Assembly: GCA_947623455.1 (NCBI GenBank)
Contig: OX392532.1
Span: forward strand, 46,379,058 to 46,443,057
Reading direction: 5' to 3'
DNA: 64,000 bases
From: Mimachlamys varia
Lineage: Eukaryota; Mollusca; Bivalvia; Pectinida; Pectinidae
Numbering within the stretch: the stretch's first letter is position 1; the number at the start of each line of letters is the position of its first letter. The translations under genes and the position numbers were made by a program. Shown piece by piece: positions 50,101 to 54,599 of this stretch. The notes under the pieces were generated by a model. That model searched no databases. It saw nothing but the letters and a program-made list of their open reading frames with translations, and was not told the origin of the DNA.

Positions 50101-52030
50101 AAATATATTTACTATGGAACGCTAACATGCACCATAGGATATGTTCGTTGCCAACTGCGGGATACTACCATATATTTACACCTCTCCCTTCTTGAGCTTA
50201 GTAAACTCTGACTGCGAATATATTACCGTATACGCAGTGAAAAAAGGCTTGGCGGATTGATATTTGTTCAAATATGGCGTCGCTCACGCTTCAGAAAAAT
50301 AAGTATTCACTGTCGGCCATTGTTTGGTTCCTACAAGATTTTGAAACATGGAACATATATGGAATCAATTTCTTTTGATTAAACAATAAATAGTTTCTAG
50401 CAAACTTTTGATTCCAAATGATGCGCATTTGAAATTATTTGACCGTAACGCAAACATGGCGGCGCCCTGCAATTGTGACGTCTGACGTCGGACCGCGTCA
50501 CAACCAGATCACTATGTCAATGCGTGTACATAACGACCGTTATAAATAAATAAATTTGACTTGTTAGAAATATTATTTAATACGAAATTTACATATGATG
50601 TTATGAAGAAAAATAGTGTTGTTCACAGTGTATATTCTACATCTACCAATATAATGATGAAATCCAATGAGACTATATTATCTAAGCAACCACGGCCATC
50701 GTAGTTACCATCTTAGCAACCCGCTTCAAATGCTATTTTCTTTGTATAGCACTTGAAAATAAATAATGGTGTAAATATAAGGATTGTACCTCATTTTGAC
50801 TACGTATACGGTAGTATGCCCGCAGTTGGCATACTACCGTATACGTAGTCAAAATGAGGTACAATCCGTATATACGCATTCAAAATGAAGTACAATCCTT
50901 ATATACAGAGGGTGTGTTGTGTAATCCGCCAAGTAATTATGTATATGTCCTCTCTACCAAGTAACTATGTGTATGCCCTCTCTACCAAGTAACTATGTAT
51001 ATGTCCTCTCCACCAAGTAACTATGTGTATGTCCTCTACACCAAGTAACTATGTGTATGCCCTCTCCACCAGGTTACTATGTGTATGTCCTCTCTACCAA
51101 GTAACTATGTATATGTCCTCTCCACCAAGTAACTATGTATATGTCCTCTCCACCAAGTAACTATGTATATGTCCTCTCCACCAAGTAACTATGTATATGT
51201 CCTCTCCACCAAGTAACTATGTGTATGCCCTCTCTACCAAGTAACTATGTGTATGCCCTCTCTACCAAGTAACTATGTGTATGCCCTCTCTACCAAGTAA
51301 CTATGTGTATGCCCTCTCCACCAGGTTACTATGTGTATGTCCTCTCTACCAAGTAACTATGTATATGTCCTCTCTACCAAGTAACTATGTGTATGCCCTC
51401 TCCACCAGGTTACTATGTGTATGTCCTCTCCACCAAGTAACTATGTATATGTCCTCTCTACCAAGTAACTATGTGTATGCCCTCTCCACCAGGTTACTAT
51501 GTGTATGTCCTCTCTACCAAGTAACTATGTGTATGTCCTCTCCACCAAGTAACTATGTATATGCCCTCTCCACCAGGTTACTATGTGTATGTCCTCTCCA
51601 CCAAGTAACTATGTATATGCCCTCTCCACCAGGTTACTATGTGTATGTCCTCTCTACCAAGTAACTATGTGTATGCCCTCTCTACCAAGTAACTATGTGT
51701 ATGCCCTCTCTACCAAGTAACTATGTATATGTCCTCTCCACCAAGTAACTATGTGTATGTTTAATGTGTAAGAATTTGAAATTCATATTTAATTAATCTG
51801 AAATTTGCCATGGTTTAAATTGAAACTCCATAAAAGGAAAGTGGTACTAAGAGGTATTAGTCCTGACTGGACTGTTGTAGTTTCCATGTGATTTTGGTTG
51901 ATCTACAGTTCTGTATTACTTTCTTGTGATGTTGTAGGTGTGGTTAGCAGAAACAGGCTACAAACGAGAACTTGATAGTCTGGTGGCACCTCTTCAGTCT
52001 AACAAGTCTGGTGGCACCTCTTCAGTCTAA
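5034..52030 (+). CDS. TBCCD1: TBCCD1, C-terminal 445 residues in 13 exons (gene body; 5' end outside window)
   Basis: Thirteen exons with GT/AG boundaries and matching phases (5034-5152, 15493-15568, 23102-23198, 25612-25678, 26472-26592, 30433-30523, 31002-31050, 31206-31285, 33669-33791, 35442-35617, 36740-36837, 49709-49858, 51938-52030) join into one open frame of 445 residues plus TAA. Recognisable family stretches in order: TLRFVLYLYIQQ, PNPFGISSC, VKIHRC, YLLSPLRSVTIEKCRNS, PYHTHYPSLDDH, IPGGLPTKYQKA, SWQKTVKEAGLSREQRKEF. The human protein has about 557 residues, so about 110 N-terminal residues are missing upstream. Window residues of about 190-320 form the C-CAP/TBCC beta-helix domain. 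The family is related to tubulin cofactor C and RP2 but acts in centrosome and centriole positioning and Golgi organisation (known for human TBCCD1 and its Chlamydomonas orthologue). The gene is unusual for its giant introns built of minisatellites. No frame break was found in the coding exons. Confidence 0.93.
5166..9080. repeat. 41/43-bp minisatellite in intron 1
   Basis: About 92 units of aataagtctgtatactttgg followed by (gg)tttctgtatgatgtagaacgt, in a 43-bp GGGG form and a 41-bp GG form, with tatg/tttg and atgt/ttgt variants. It begins 13 bases after the exon w1 donor. Minus-strand ORFs of up to 498 codons arise because no frame of the unit has a stop; they are not genes. Confidence 0.97.
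9081..9611. other. Non-repetitive part of intron 1 with a 49-bp direct duplication
   Basis: Ordinary intronic sequence. Bases 9168-9216 are duplicated in tandem at 9217-9265 with one mismatch. A palindromic GTTGCTAGGCAAC at 9427-9439 resembles an RFX X-box. No coding potential beyond short chance ORFs. Confidence 0.7.
9612..15365. repeat. 56-bp minisatellite in intron 1 (~102 units)
   Basis: The unit runs atggaagttattaggccacc, tatcatcagatggtggacta, tacaaatcacactcta. Common variants are gtta/ggtta, ggcc/gacc/gtcc, cacctatc/catcaatc and a one-base-shorter ggtgacta form. A rare insertion (aatcacactcttatgg) appears near 12195 and again near 12773, marking an internal segmental duplication. It has no spacer-repeat organisation, so it is not a CRISPR array. 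Confidence 0.97.
15493..15568 (+). CDS. TBCCD1: TBCCD1 exon w2
   Basis: Acceptor attgttacag; the exon reads TLDDHSHMVFVQNHIHEILE then LLVEP and ends one base into a codon. The donor is the strong consensus GCCAG|gtaagaat. The last 16 coding bases plus this donor are the founder of the 43-bp tandem array that fills the following 3 kb, so the authentic donor is the first of about 60 equivalent sites. Confidence 0.92.
17666..17808. mobile_element. Foldback MITE-like palindrome, copy 1
   Basis: About 143 bases forming a long imperfect hairpin: GATCATGAAACAATCTTAGA near the left end pairs with the inverse near the right end, continuing through GCTTAGCCAATCA / TGATTGGCTAAG. The centre has two tgacgtta motifs. 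It sits inside the 43-bp donor array between ctcctgg and tggtgtagcc. Confidence 0.8.
18028..18170. mobile_element. Foldback MITE-like palindrome, copy 2
   Basis: Same element as 17666-17808 with a few substitutions (for example caatcacg for caatcaag). It lies at exactly the same position in the repeat unit, 362 bases downstream, so it was copied by array duplication rather than a second insertion. Confidence 0.8.
18561..18649. other. Unique junction between donor and acceptor arrays
   Basis: About 90 bases of non-repetitive sequence (ttgtgccaaactttcaaaac ... cataaaactgcacatacc) separate the two arrays of intron 2. This is the only unique sequence of the 7.5-kb intron apart from the inserted palindromes, and so a likely remnant of the ancestral intron. 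Confidence 0.7.
18650..23130. repeat. 60-bp minisatellite built from the exon w3 acceptor and start
   Basis: About 74 units, each holding a pyrimidine tract and acceptor (tctttctctcctacag), then 26 bases of exon w3 coding sequence (ACGTTCTGAGTACCGTGGGT, CCTGGT), then gtatatactgtacacatg. A 26-base partial-unit insertion near 20721 shifts frame; downstream of it about 40 units stay open in the same frame as exon w3. The unit is stop-free in + and - frames, giving spurious ORFs of up to 1393 codons. Some units have tgactcctacag instead of tctctcctacag. Confidence 0.97.
23102..23198 (+). CDS. TBCCD1: TBCCD1 exon w3
   Basis: Acceptor ctctcctacag ends at 23101. The exon reads (G)AC GTT... = DVLSTVGPGDQAVSLVALEA then LGFLVAGSVDKC, and the donor is GCAA|gtaagttg. 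The first 26 or so bases (to GTCCTGGT) and the acceptor are repeated every 60 bases upstream to about 18650. This copy is taken as the real start because it is the only one continuing into conserved coding sequence. Upstream acceptors would add 20 residues each in frame. Confidence 0.88.
23270..24050. repeat. 26-bp minisatellite in intron 3
   Basis: About 30 units of acctgtctggtgtgtgagtg, tctgtg with tctataacc variants and shortened units lacking agtg-tgtg (near 23755-23870). It starts about 70 bases past the exon w3 donor and contains no recognisable copy of the splice site. Confidence 0.95.
24051..24868. other. AT-rich intron 3 sequence, nothing recognised
   Basis: About 800 bases of AT-rich, non-repetitive intronic sequence. 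I see no exon-like conservation, RNA gene or element ends. Confidence 0.6.
24869..25310. repeat. Dispersed element fragment with three ~140-bp units
   Basis: It begins with a small palindrome (gcccatcatcatcagatggg) and contains three diverged units, each with atatggccgacatccagcca-like and ttgaaggttcccctt-like blocks (24935, 25073, 25215), spaced about 140 bases. This resembles the tandem core of a non-autonomous element; both short ORFs across it are artefacts. 25311-25611 is AT-rich unique sequence up to the exon w4 acceptor. Confidence 0.55.
25612..25678 (+). CDS. TBCCD1: TBCCD1 exon w4
   Basis: Acceptor caactttcag ends at 25611. The exon completes K from the previous exon and reads SLLPIQDVALLQTVQHRTGY then SK, matching the family segment with the P(L/I)xxxALxQ pattern and GFSK-like end. 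Donor AAAG|gtaggtat is in phase 0. A 29-bp array starts at this donor. Confidence 0.9.
25679..26265. repeat. 29/27-bp minisatellite starting at the exon w4 donor
   Basis: About 21 units of gtaggtataaccagacagct, agtccccag, shortening to gtaggtaaccagccagctac, tccccag. The first unit starts at the authentic donor AAAG|gtaggt. Each unit juxtaposes an acceptor-like ccccag and a donor-like gtaggt. Exon end GGCTACTCAAAG resembles the unit end cagctactccccag, suggesting derivation from the boundary. Confidence 0.95.
26472..26592 (+). CDS. TBCCD1: TBCCD1 exon w5
   Basis: Acceptor ttctttttcag. It reads TSQIFSLRLLQTWIKDSLMP then NPFGISSCIASGRRLSWPMA, with the family hallmarks TW(I/L)..., NPFG(I/T)S.C and SG(R/K)(R/K)L.W. 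It ends one base into a codon at GCAG|gtaatgat. The last 29 coding bases recur four times in the next 300 bases as a 67-bp tandem repeat. Confidence 0.93.
26564..26890. repeat. 67-bp repeat containing the end of exon w5
   Basis: The exon w5 segment tgggcgtcgcctctcctggc and following gtaatgattcc recur four times (about 26641, 26706, 26772 and 26838) with intervening tagtattttgttgtacagta. In the copies the CCATGGCAG|GTAATG boundary has decayed to AGCATAAATAATG or AGCATAAGTAATG, so most have lost the donor GT. Confidence 0.9.
27862..27918. repeat. 57-bp direct repeat, left copy
   Basis: Starts tgatatttgcctggtagctt and ends gcaaatgaaaat; identical over 57 bases to 29118-29174. It brackets the embedded minisatellite block and marks its insertion point in the element. 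Confidence 0.95.
27919..29117. repeat. Transplanted copy of the exon 8/intron 8 repeat block
   Basis: 27919-28370 holds about eleven units of the 31-bp repeat (tacctactgtcacccctcag then gtaaatacctg), ten of them with an intact CTCAG|GTAAAT, whose founder is the end of exon w8 and its donor. 28371-29117 holds about 14 units of the 54-bp repeat also found at 31535-33640. The junction, including cccctatgtattttaacagg and tactgtactgacctaggtta, is the same in both loci, so this is one copied block. Confidence 0.93.
29118..29174. repeat. 57-bp direct repeat, right copy
   Basis: Exact copy of 27862-27918. The host element continues from here (gacattgtcttgcatggtcaca) as expected for an uninterrupted copy. 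Confidence 0.95.
29330..30430. repeat. T-rich 14/18-bp composite minisatellite before exon w6
   Basis: Alternating units tttacatgttattg and tttatttacatgttattg (or tttatttccatgttattg). It runs directly into the exon w6 acceptor, whose catgttttacag is a modified unit. The two unit lengths keep the plus frames free of stops, giving false ORFs of up to 410 codons, one of which ends in exon w6 sequence in a non-coding frame. Confidence 0.95.
30433..30523 (+). CDS. TBCCD1: TBCCD1 exon w6
   Basis: Acceptor catgttttacag ends at 30432; its bases grade directly into the T-rich array upstream. It reads GEDKDNRSDQATKRGKIATN then AHAVPKGHIK, matching the family's KRAKIA.N.H..P segment before the beta-helix domain. 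Donor AAAGG|gtaggtcc, phase 2. Confidence 0.88.
30635..30915. repeat. 26-bp minisatellite in intron 6
   Basis: About ten units of acaaaatcacttagtgtctc, gacttg, diverging at both ends. It lies wholly inside the 478-base intron 6. Confidence 0.93.
31002..31050 (+). CDS. TBCCD1: TBCCD1 exon w7
   Basis: A short 49-base exon after acceptor cttttttcaag. It completes G and reads SKIIIMSQVSKQTISR; MSQV.KQT is strongly conserved at the start of the C-CAP/TBCC domain. Donor CCCGT|gtaagtat, phase 0. Confidence 0.92.
31206..31285 (+). CDS. TBCCD1: TBCCD1 exon w8
   Basis: Acceptor gttttgtag. It reads SSGTLENSSVKIHRCHYSYL then YLLSPL, part of the beta-helical TBCC domain. The donor CCCTCAG|gtaaat is the first of a 31-bp tandem series (about six copies here, about ten more transplanted into intron 5). 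Phase 2. Confidence 0.93.
31250..31534. repeat. 31-bp repeat from the exon w8 end and donor
   Basis: About eight units of tacctactgtcacccctcag, gtaaatacctg; the first is the real coding end of exon w8. Six copies keep a pyrimidine-rich stretch followed by CTCAG|GT(A/T)AAT. One unit has an internal variant (cccctatgtattttaacagg) shared with the copy in intron 5. Confidence 0.95.
31535..33640. repeat. 54-bp minisatellite in intron 8 (~39 units)
   Basis: The unit runs gtgacctaggttagggacag, tgtgtacacagtttatatac, actgttgtcccacc. It ends about 28 bases before the exon w9 acceptor. The 54-bp length keeps a minus-strand frame open for 701 codons (18-residue repeat), which is not a gene. The TTAGGG inside each unit occurs once per 54 bases and is not telomeric. 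Confidence 0.97.
33669..33791 (+). CDS. TBCCD1: TBCCD1 exon w9
   Basis: Acceptor ggtgtttttag ends at 33668. It completes R and reads SVTIEKCRNSTIILGPVETT then VYLSHCEKVTLIAPCRFLMI, the core rungs of the C-CAP/TBCC beta-helix with alternating hydrophobic residues. Donor ATCAG|gtaagtca, phase 2. Confidence 0.94.
33792..35440. repeat. 34-bp minisatellite filling intron 9 (~48 units)
   Basis: The unit is gtgactcctagagtcagtta, tctgtgtgtatgta. It runs from the exon w9 donor (gtaagtcaccatagtaactgctagag is a diverged first unit) to the exon w10 acceptor. Each unit contains the small inverted repeat TGACTCctaGAGTCA. Confidence 0.97.
35442..35617 (+). CDS. TBCCD1: TBCCD1 exon w10
   Basis: Acceptor ctgttttttag. 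It reads GSTLCNLHLLTPSRPMLLGG, NDTILLAPYHTHYPSLDDHL and ends at NLWNQPLCV. The LTP.RP and L.AP(Y/F)HTHYP.L.DH blocks are diagnostic of TBCCD1. Donor GTGTGG|gtaagtga, phase 1. The final 46 coding bases and donor are amplified as a 53-bp array over the next kilobase. Confidence 0.94.
35572..36650. repeat. 53-bp repeat of the exon w10 end and donor (~20 units)
   Basis: Each unit copies 46 coding bases of exon w10 (ggctgtgtgctgacagaaac, ctgtggaaccaacccttatg, tgtgg) and the donor gtaagtg. Almost all keep GTGTGGGTAAGTG. The internal gtgctgacag resembles an acceptor, so each unit resembles a 29-base mini-exon. The minus-strand ORFs of up to 264 codons are repeat shadows. Confidence 0.96.
36740..36837 (+). 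CDS. TBCCD1: TBCCD1 exon w11
   Basis: Acceptor tttgttttgtag. It reads (G)PEHKDETPVWELLPVQEFFT then FNIPFHMEGTTM. (V/F).(L/Q)LLP..(E)F..F.IPF.MEG is conserved. Donor ACCATG|gtaagtga, phase 0. It opens the largest intron, a 12.8-kb tandem array that starts within ten bases of the donor. Confidence 0.93.
36838..49670. repeat. 31-bp G-rich minisatellite filling intron 11 (~410 units, 12.8 kb)
   Basis: The unit is gatgtagactggagatttgg, gagagaggtgt with ggggga, agatgt and occasional +2/-4 base forms. It begins at the exon w11 donor (gtaagtgatgtagactggag) and stops about 35 bases before the exon w12 acceptor. The RNA-like strand is G-rich with about one C per unit. Higher-order duplications are visible: 39615-39884, 42540-42809 and 44936-45205 are the same. 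Confidence 0.98.
49709..49858 (+). CDS. TBCCD1: TBCCD1 exon w12
   Basis: Acceptor tgtttctactcag. It reads DIPGGLPTKYQKAVAQRQKM, IDSWQKTVKEAGLSREQRKE then FQALVETRFH. This is the charged, helical C-terminal segment of the family (IPGGLP.(V/K)YQKA, WQKTVKEA.L...QRK.FQ.LVE). Donor TTTCAT|gtaagtga, phase 0. Confidence 0.95.
49859..50931. other. Intron 12 unique region with inverted and direct repeats
   Basis: This holds a pair of related ~110-base direct repeats (about 49955-50060 and 50680-50790), each with gcaaccacggccat and aaggattgtacctcattttg. Between them lies non-repetitive sequence with a GC-rich patch near 50455-50510 containing two GACGTC motifs. The right part ends in a perfect 40-base inverted repeat. 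It is probably a non-autonomous element or two MITE copies; no coding capacity seen. Confidence 0.55.
50781..50867. repeat. Perfect 40-bp inverted repeat with 7-base loop
   Basis: The left arm 50781-50820 begins ggattgtacctcattttgac; the right arm 50828-50867 is its exact reverse complement; the loop is cgcagtt. A further partial copy of the right arm (aaaatgaagtacaatcctta) follows at 50882-50901, and a diverged relative of the left arm is at 50052-50090. Confidence 0.95.
50932..51760. repeat. 28-bp minisatellite in intron 12 (~29 units)
   Basis: The unit is ctctaccaagtaactatgtg, tatgccct with ccaccaag, ccaggtta and tatatgtc variants. It has no clear relation to either splice site of the intron. 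51761-51937 is unique sequence leading to the exon w13 acceptor. Confidence 0.95.
51938..52030 (+). CDS. TBCCD1: TBCCD1 last coding exon w13 and stop
   Basis: Acceptor gatgttgtag ends at 51937. It reads VWLAETGYKRELDSLVAPLQ then SNKSGGTSSV and TAA at 52028-52030. The WL..TG.(R/K)..LDSLV.P part matches the family C-terminus; the final residues are translated from the first two units of the 27/28-bp array. The unit of 28 bases shifts frame between the first unit (read LQSNKSGG) and the second (read SSV stop), so the array itself provides the stop codon. Confidence 0.92.
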   Translation: MWLAETGYKRELDSLVAPLQSNKSGGTSSV

Positions 52031-54085
52031 CAAGTCTGGTGGCACCTCTTCAGTCTACAAGTCTGGTGGCACCTCTTCAGTCTACAAGTCTGGTTGCACC
52101 TCTTCAGTCTAACAAGTCTGGTGGCACCTCTTCAGTCTAACAAGTCTGGTGGCACCTCTTCAGTCTACAAGTCTGGTGGCACCTCTTCAGTCTACAAGTC
52201 TGGTGGCACGTCTTCAGTCTAACAAGTCTGGTGGCACCTCTCCAGTCTAACAAGTCTGGTGGCACCTCTTCAGTCTACAAGTCTGGTGGCACCTCTTCAG
52301 TCTAACAAGTCTGGTGGCACCTCCTCAGTCTAATAAGTCTGGTTGCACCTCTTCAGTCTACAAGTCTGGTGGCACGTCTTCAGTCTACAAGTCTGGTGGC
52401 AATTTTTCAGTCTACAAAAATCTGGTGGCACCTCTTCAGTCTAACAAGTCTTGTGGCACCTCTTCTGTCTAAAAAGACTGGTGGCAATTCTTCAGTCTAA
52501 CAAGTCTGGTGGCACCTCTTCAGTCGAACTAGTCTGGTGGCACCTCTTCCGTCTAGAAGTCTGGTGGCAATTCTTCAGTCTAAAAAAACTGGTGGCACCT
52601 CTTCCATCTACAAGTCTGGTGGCACCTCTTCAGTCTAACAAATCTGGTGGCACCTCTTTAGTCTAACAAGTCTGGTGGCACCTCTTCAGTCTAACAAGTC
52701 TGGTGGCACCTCTTCAGTCTAACAAGTCTTGTGGCACCTCTTCAGTCTACAAGTCTGGTGGCACCTCTTCAGTCTACGAGTCTGGTGGCACCTCTTCAGT
52801 CTAACAAGTCTGGTGGCACCTCTTTAGTCTAACGAGTCTGGTGGCACCTCTTCAGTCTAATAAGTCTGGTGGCACCTCTTCAGTCTACAAGTCTGGTTGC
52901 ACCTCTTCAGTCTAACAAGTCTGGTGGCACCTCTTCAGTCTAACAAGTCTGGTGGCACCTCTTCAGTCTACAAGTCTGGTGGCACCTCTTCAGTCTACAA
53001 GTCTGGTTGCACCTCTTCAGTCTAACAAGTCTGGTGGCACCTCTTCAGTCTAACAAGTCTGGTGGCACCTCTTCAGTCTACAAGTCTGGTGGCACCTCTT
53101 CAGTCTACAAGTCTGGTGGCACGTCTTCAGTCTAACAAGTCTGGTGGCACCTCTCCAGTCTAACAAGTCTGGTGGCACCTCTTCAGTCTACAAGTCTGGT
53201 GGCACCTCTTCAGTCTAACAAGTCTGGTGGCACCTCCTCAGTCTAATAAGTCTGGTTGCACCTCTTCAGTCTACAAGTCTGGTGGCACGTCTTCAGTCTA
53301 CAAGTCTGGTGGCAATTTTTCAGTCTACAAAAATCTGGTGGCACCTCTTCAGTCTAACAAGTCTGGTGGCACCTCTTCTGTCTAAAAAGACTGGTGGCAA
53401 TTCTTCAGTCTAACAAGTCTGGTGGCACCTCTTCAGTCGAACTAGTCTGGTGGCACCTCTTCCGTCTAGAAGTCTGGTGGCAATTCTTCAGTCTAAAAAA
53501 ACTGGTGGCACCTCTTCCATCTACAAGTCTGGTGGCACCTCTTCAGTCTAACAAATCTGGTGGCACCTCTTTAGTCTAACAAGTCTGGTGGCACCTCTTC
53601 AGTCTAACAAGTCTGGTGGCACCTCTTCAGTCTAACAAGTCTTGTGGCACCTCTTCAGTCTACAAGTCTGGTGGCACCTCTTCAGTCTACGAGTCTGGTG
53701 GCACCTCTTCAGTCTAACAAGTCTGGTGGCACCTCTTTAGTCTAACGAGTCTGGTGGCACCTCTTCAGTCTAATAAGTCTGGTGGCACCTCTTCAGTCTA
53801 ACAAGTCTGGTGACACCTCTTCAGTCTACAAGTCTGGTGGCACCTCTTCAGTCTAACAAGTCTGGTGGCACCTCTTCAGTCTAACAAGTCTGGTGGCACC
53901 TCTTCAGTCTAACAAGTCTGGTGGCACCTCTTCAGTCAAACAAGTATGGTGGCACCTCTTCAGTCTACAAGTCTGGTGGCACCTCTTCAGTCTAACAAGT
54001 CTTGTGGCACCTCTTCAGTCGACAAGTCTGGTGGCACCTCTTCAGTCTACAAGTCTGGTGGCACCTCTTCAGTCTAACAAGTAAA
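51978..54085. repeat. 27/28-bp minisatellite covering the TBCCD1 C-terminus and 3' UTR
   Basis: About 76 units of tctggtggcacctcttcagt, ctaacaag (28) or ctacaag (27). The first two units are translated; the rest should form about 2 kb of 3' UTR. A block recurs with an offset of 913 bases (for example 52481 and 53394). Small plus-strand ORFs across it are artefacts. Confidence 0.96.
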
Positions 54086-54184
54086 CACAGCCCGAGGGCA
54101 GTAAAATGACCGGTGTAAACACAGCTTGGAGAAGTCAAGTGACAAATATGTAGTTAAGCAATACAGGGCCTCTGGGCCTCTTGT
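54086..54184. mobile_element. Short element end abutting the 3' UTR array
   Basis: About 100 bases ending in agggcctctgggcctcttg, the 3' hairpin-plus-TCTTG terminus seen at 4630 and (reversed) at 62513. Only the right end is recognisable, so it is a truncated copy or a very short element. Confidence 0.5.
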
Positions 54185-54599
54185 TTAATCTTAATCCGTC
54201 CACTGTTCGCAAATATTAACAATTTCATTGTGTGTTTGTGTATATATATGTAGGTACTAGTTTTCAGCGGAAGGAAATAGAAGTGAATCCCATTTCATCT
54301 TCGTGCTCCGAATGTAAGATTCTCCATTTCCTGTTTTAGCTTAAGAAGATAAGGAGGCAGTGTTTAACAGTAGTCAGTAAAACAACTGATTGCTTGCTTT
54401 ATTGTTGAATATCTAATTAAACTCTTTTGTAAATCGGATTTGTATGGAGTTTTCTTTTTGTGATTTTAGTTCTGGATCCCTTTAGGTCATTTGCAAGAAT
54501 TCATTTTGTGTATATATATGTCAAATAGATAAGTTCTAATATCGGGAAGCAAAAATATATTGACAGCAAAATATTATTAAGATAAACATAATTATGCCA
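54185..54599. other. Unique sequence downstream of the TBCCD1 3' UTR array
   Basis: Non-repetitive AT-rich sequence; apart from the candidate polyadenylation signal I recognise nothing in it. Confidence 0.5.
54416..54421 (+). promoter_or_regulatory. Candidate TBCCD1 polyadenylation signal (ATTAAA)
   Basis: ATTAAA at 54416 is followed by T/GT-rich sequence (ctcttttgtaaatcggattt ... gttttctttttgtgatttt), as expected of a cleavage site with a downstream element. It is the first reasonable signal I noticed after the 3' UTR array, about 2.4 kb past the stop. Not proven. Confidence 0.3.
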
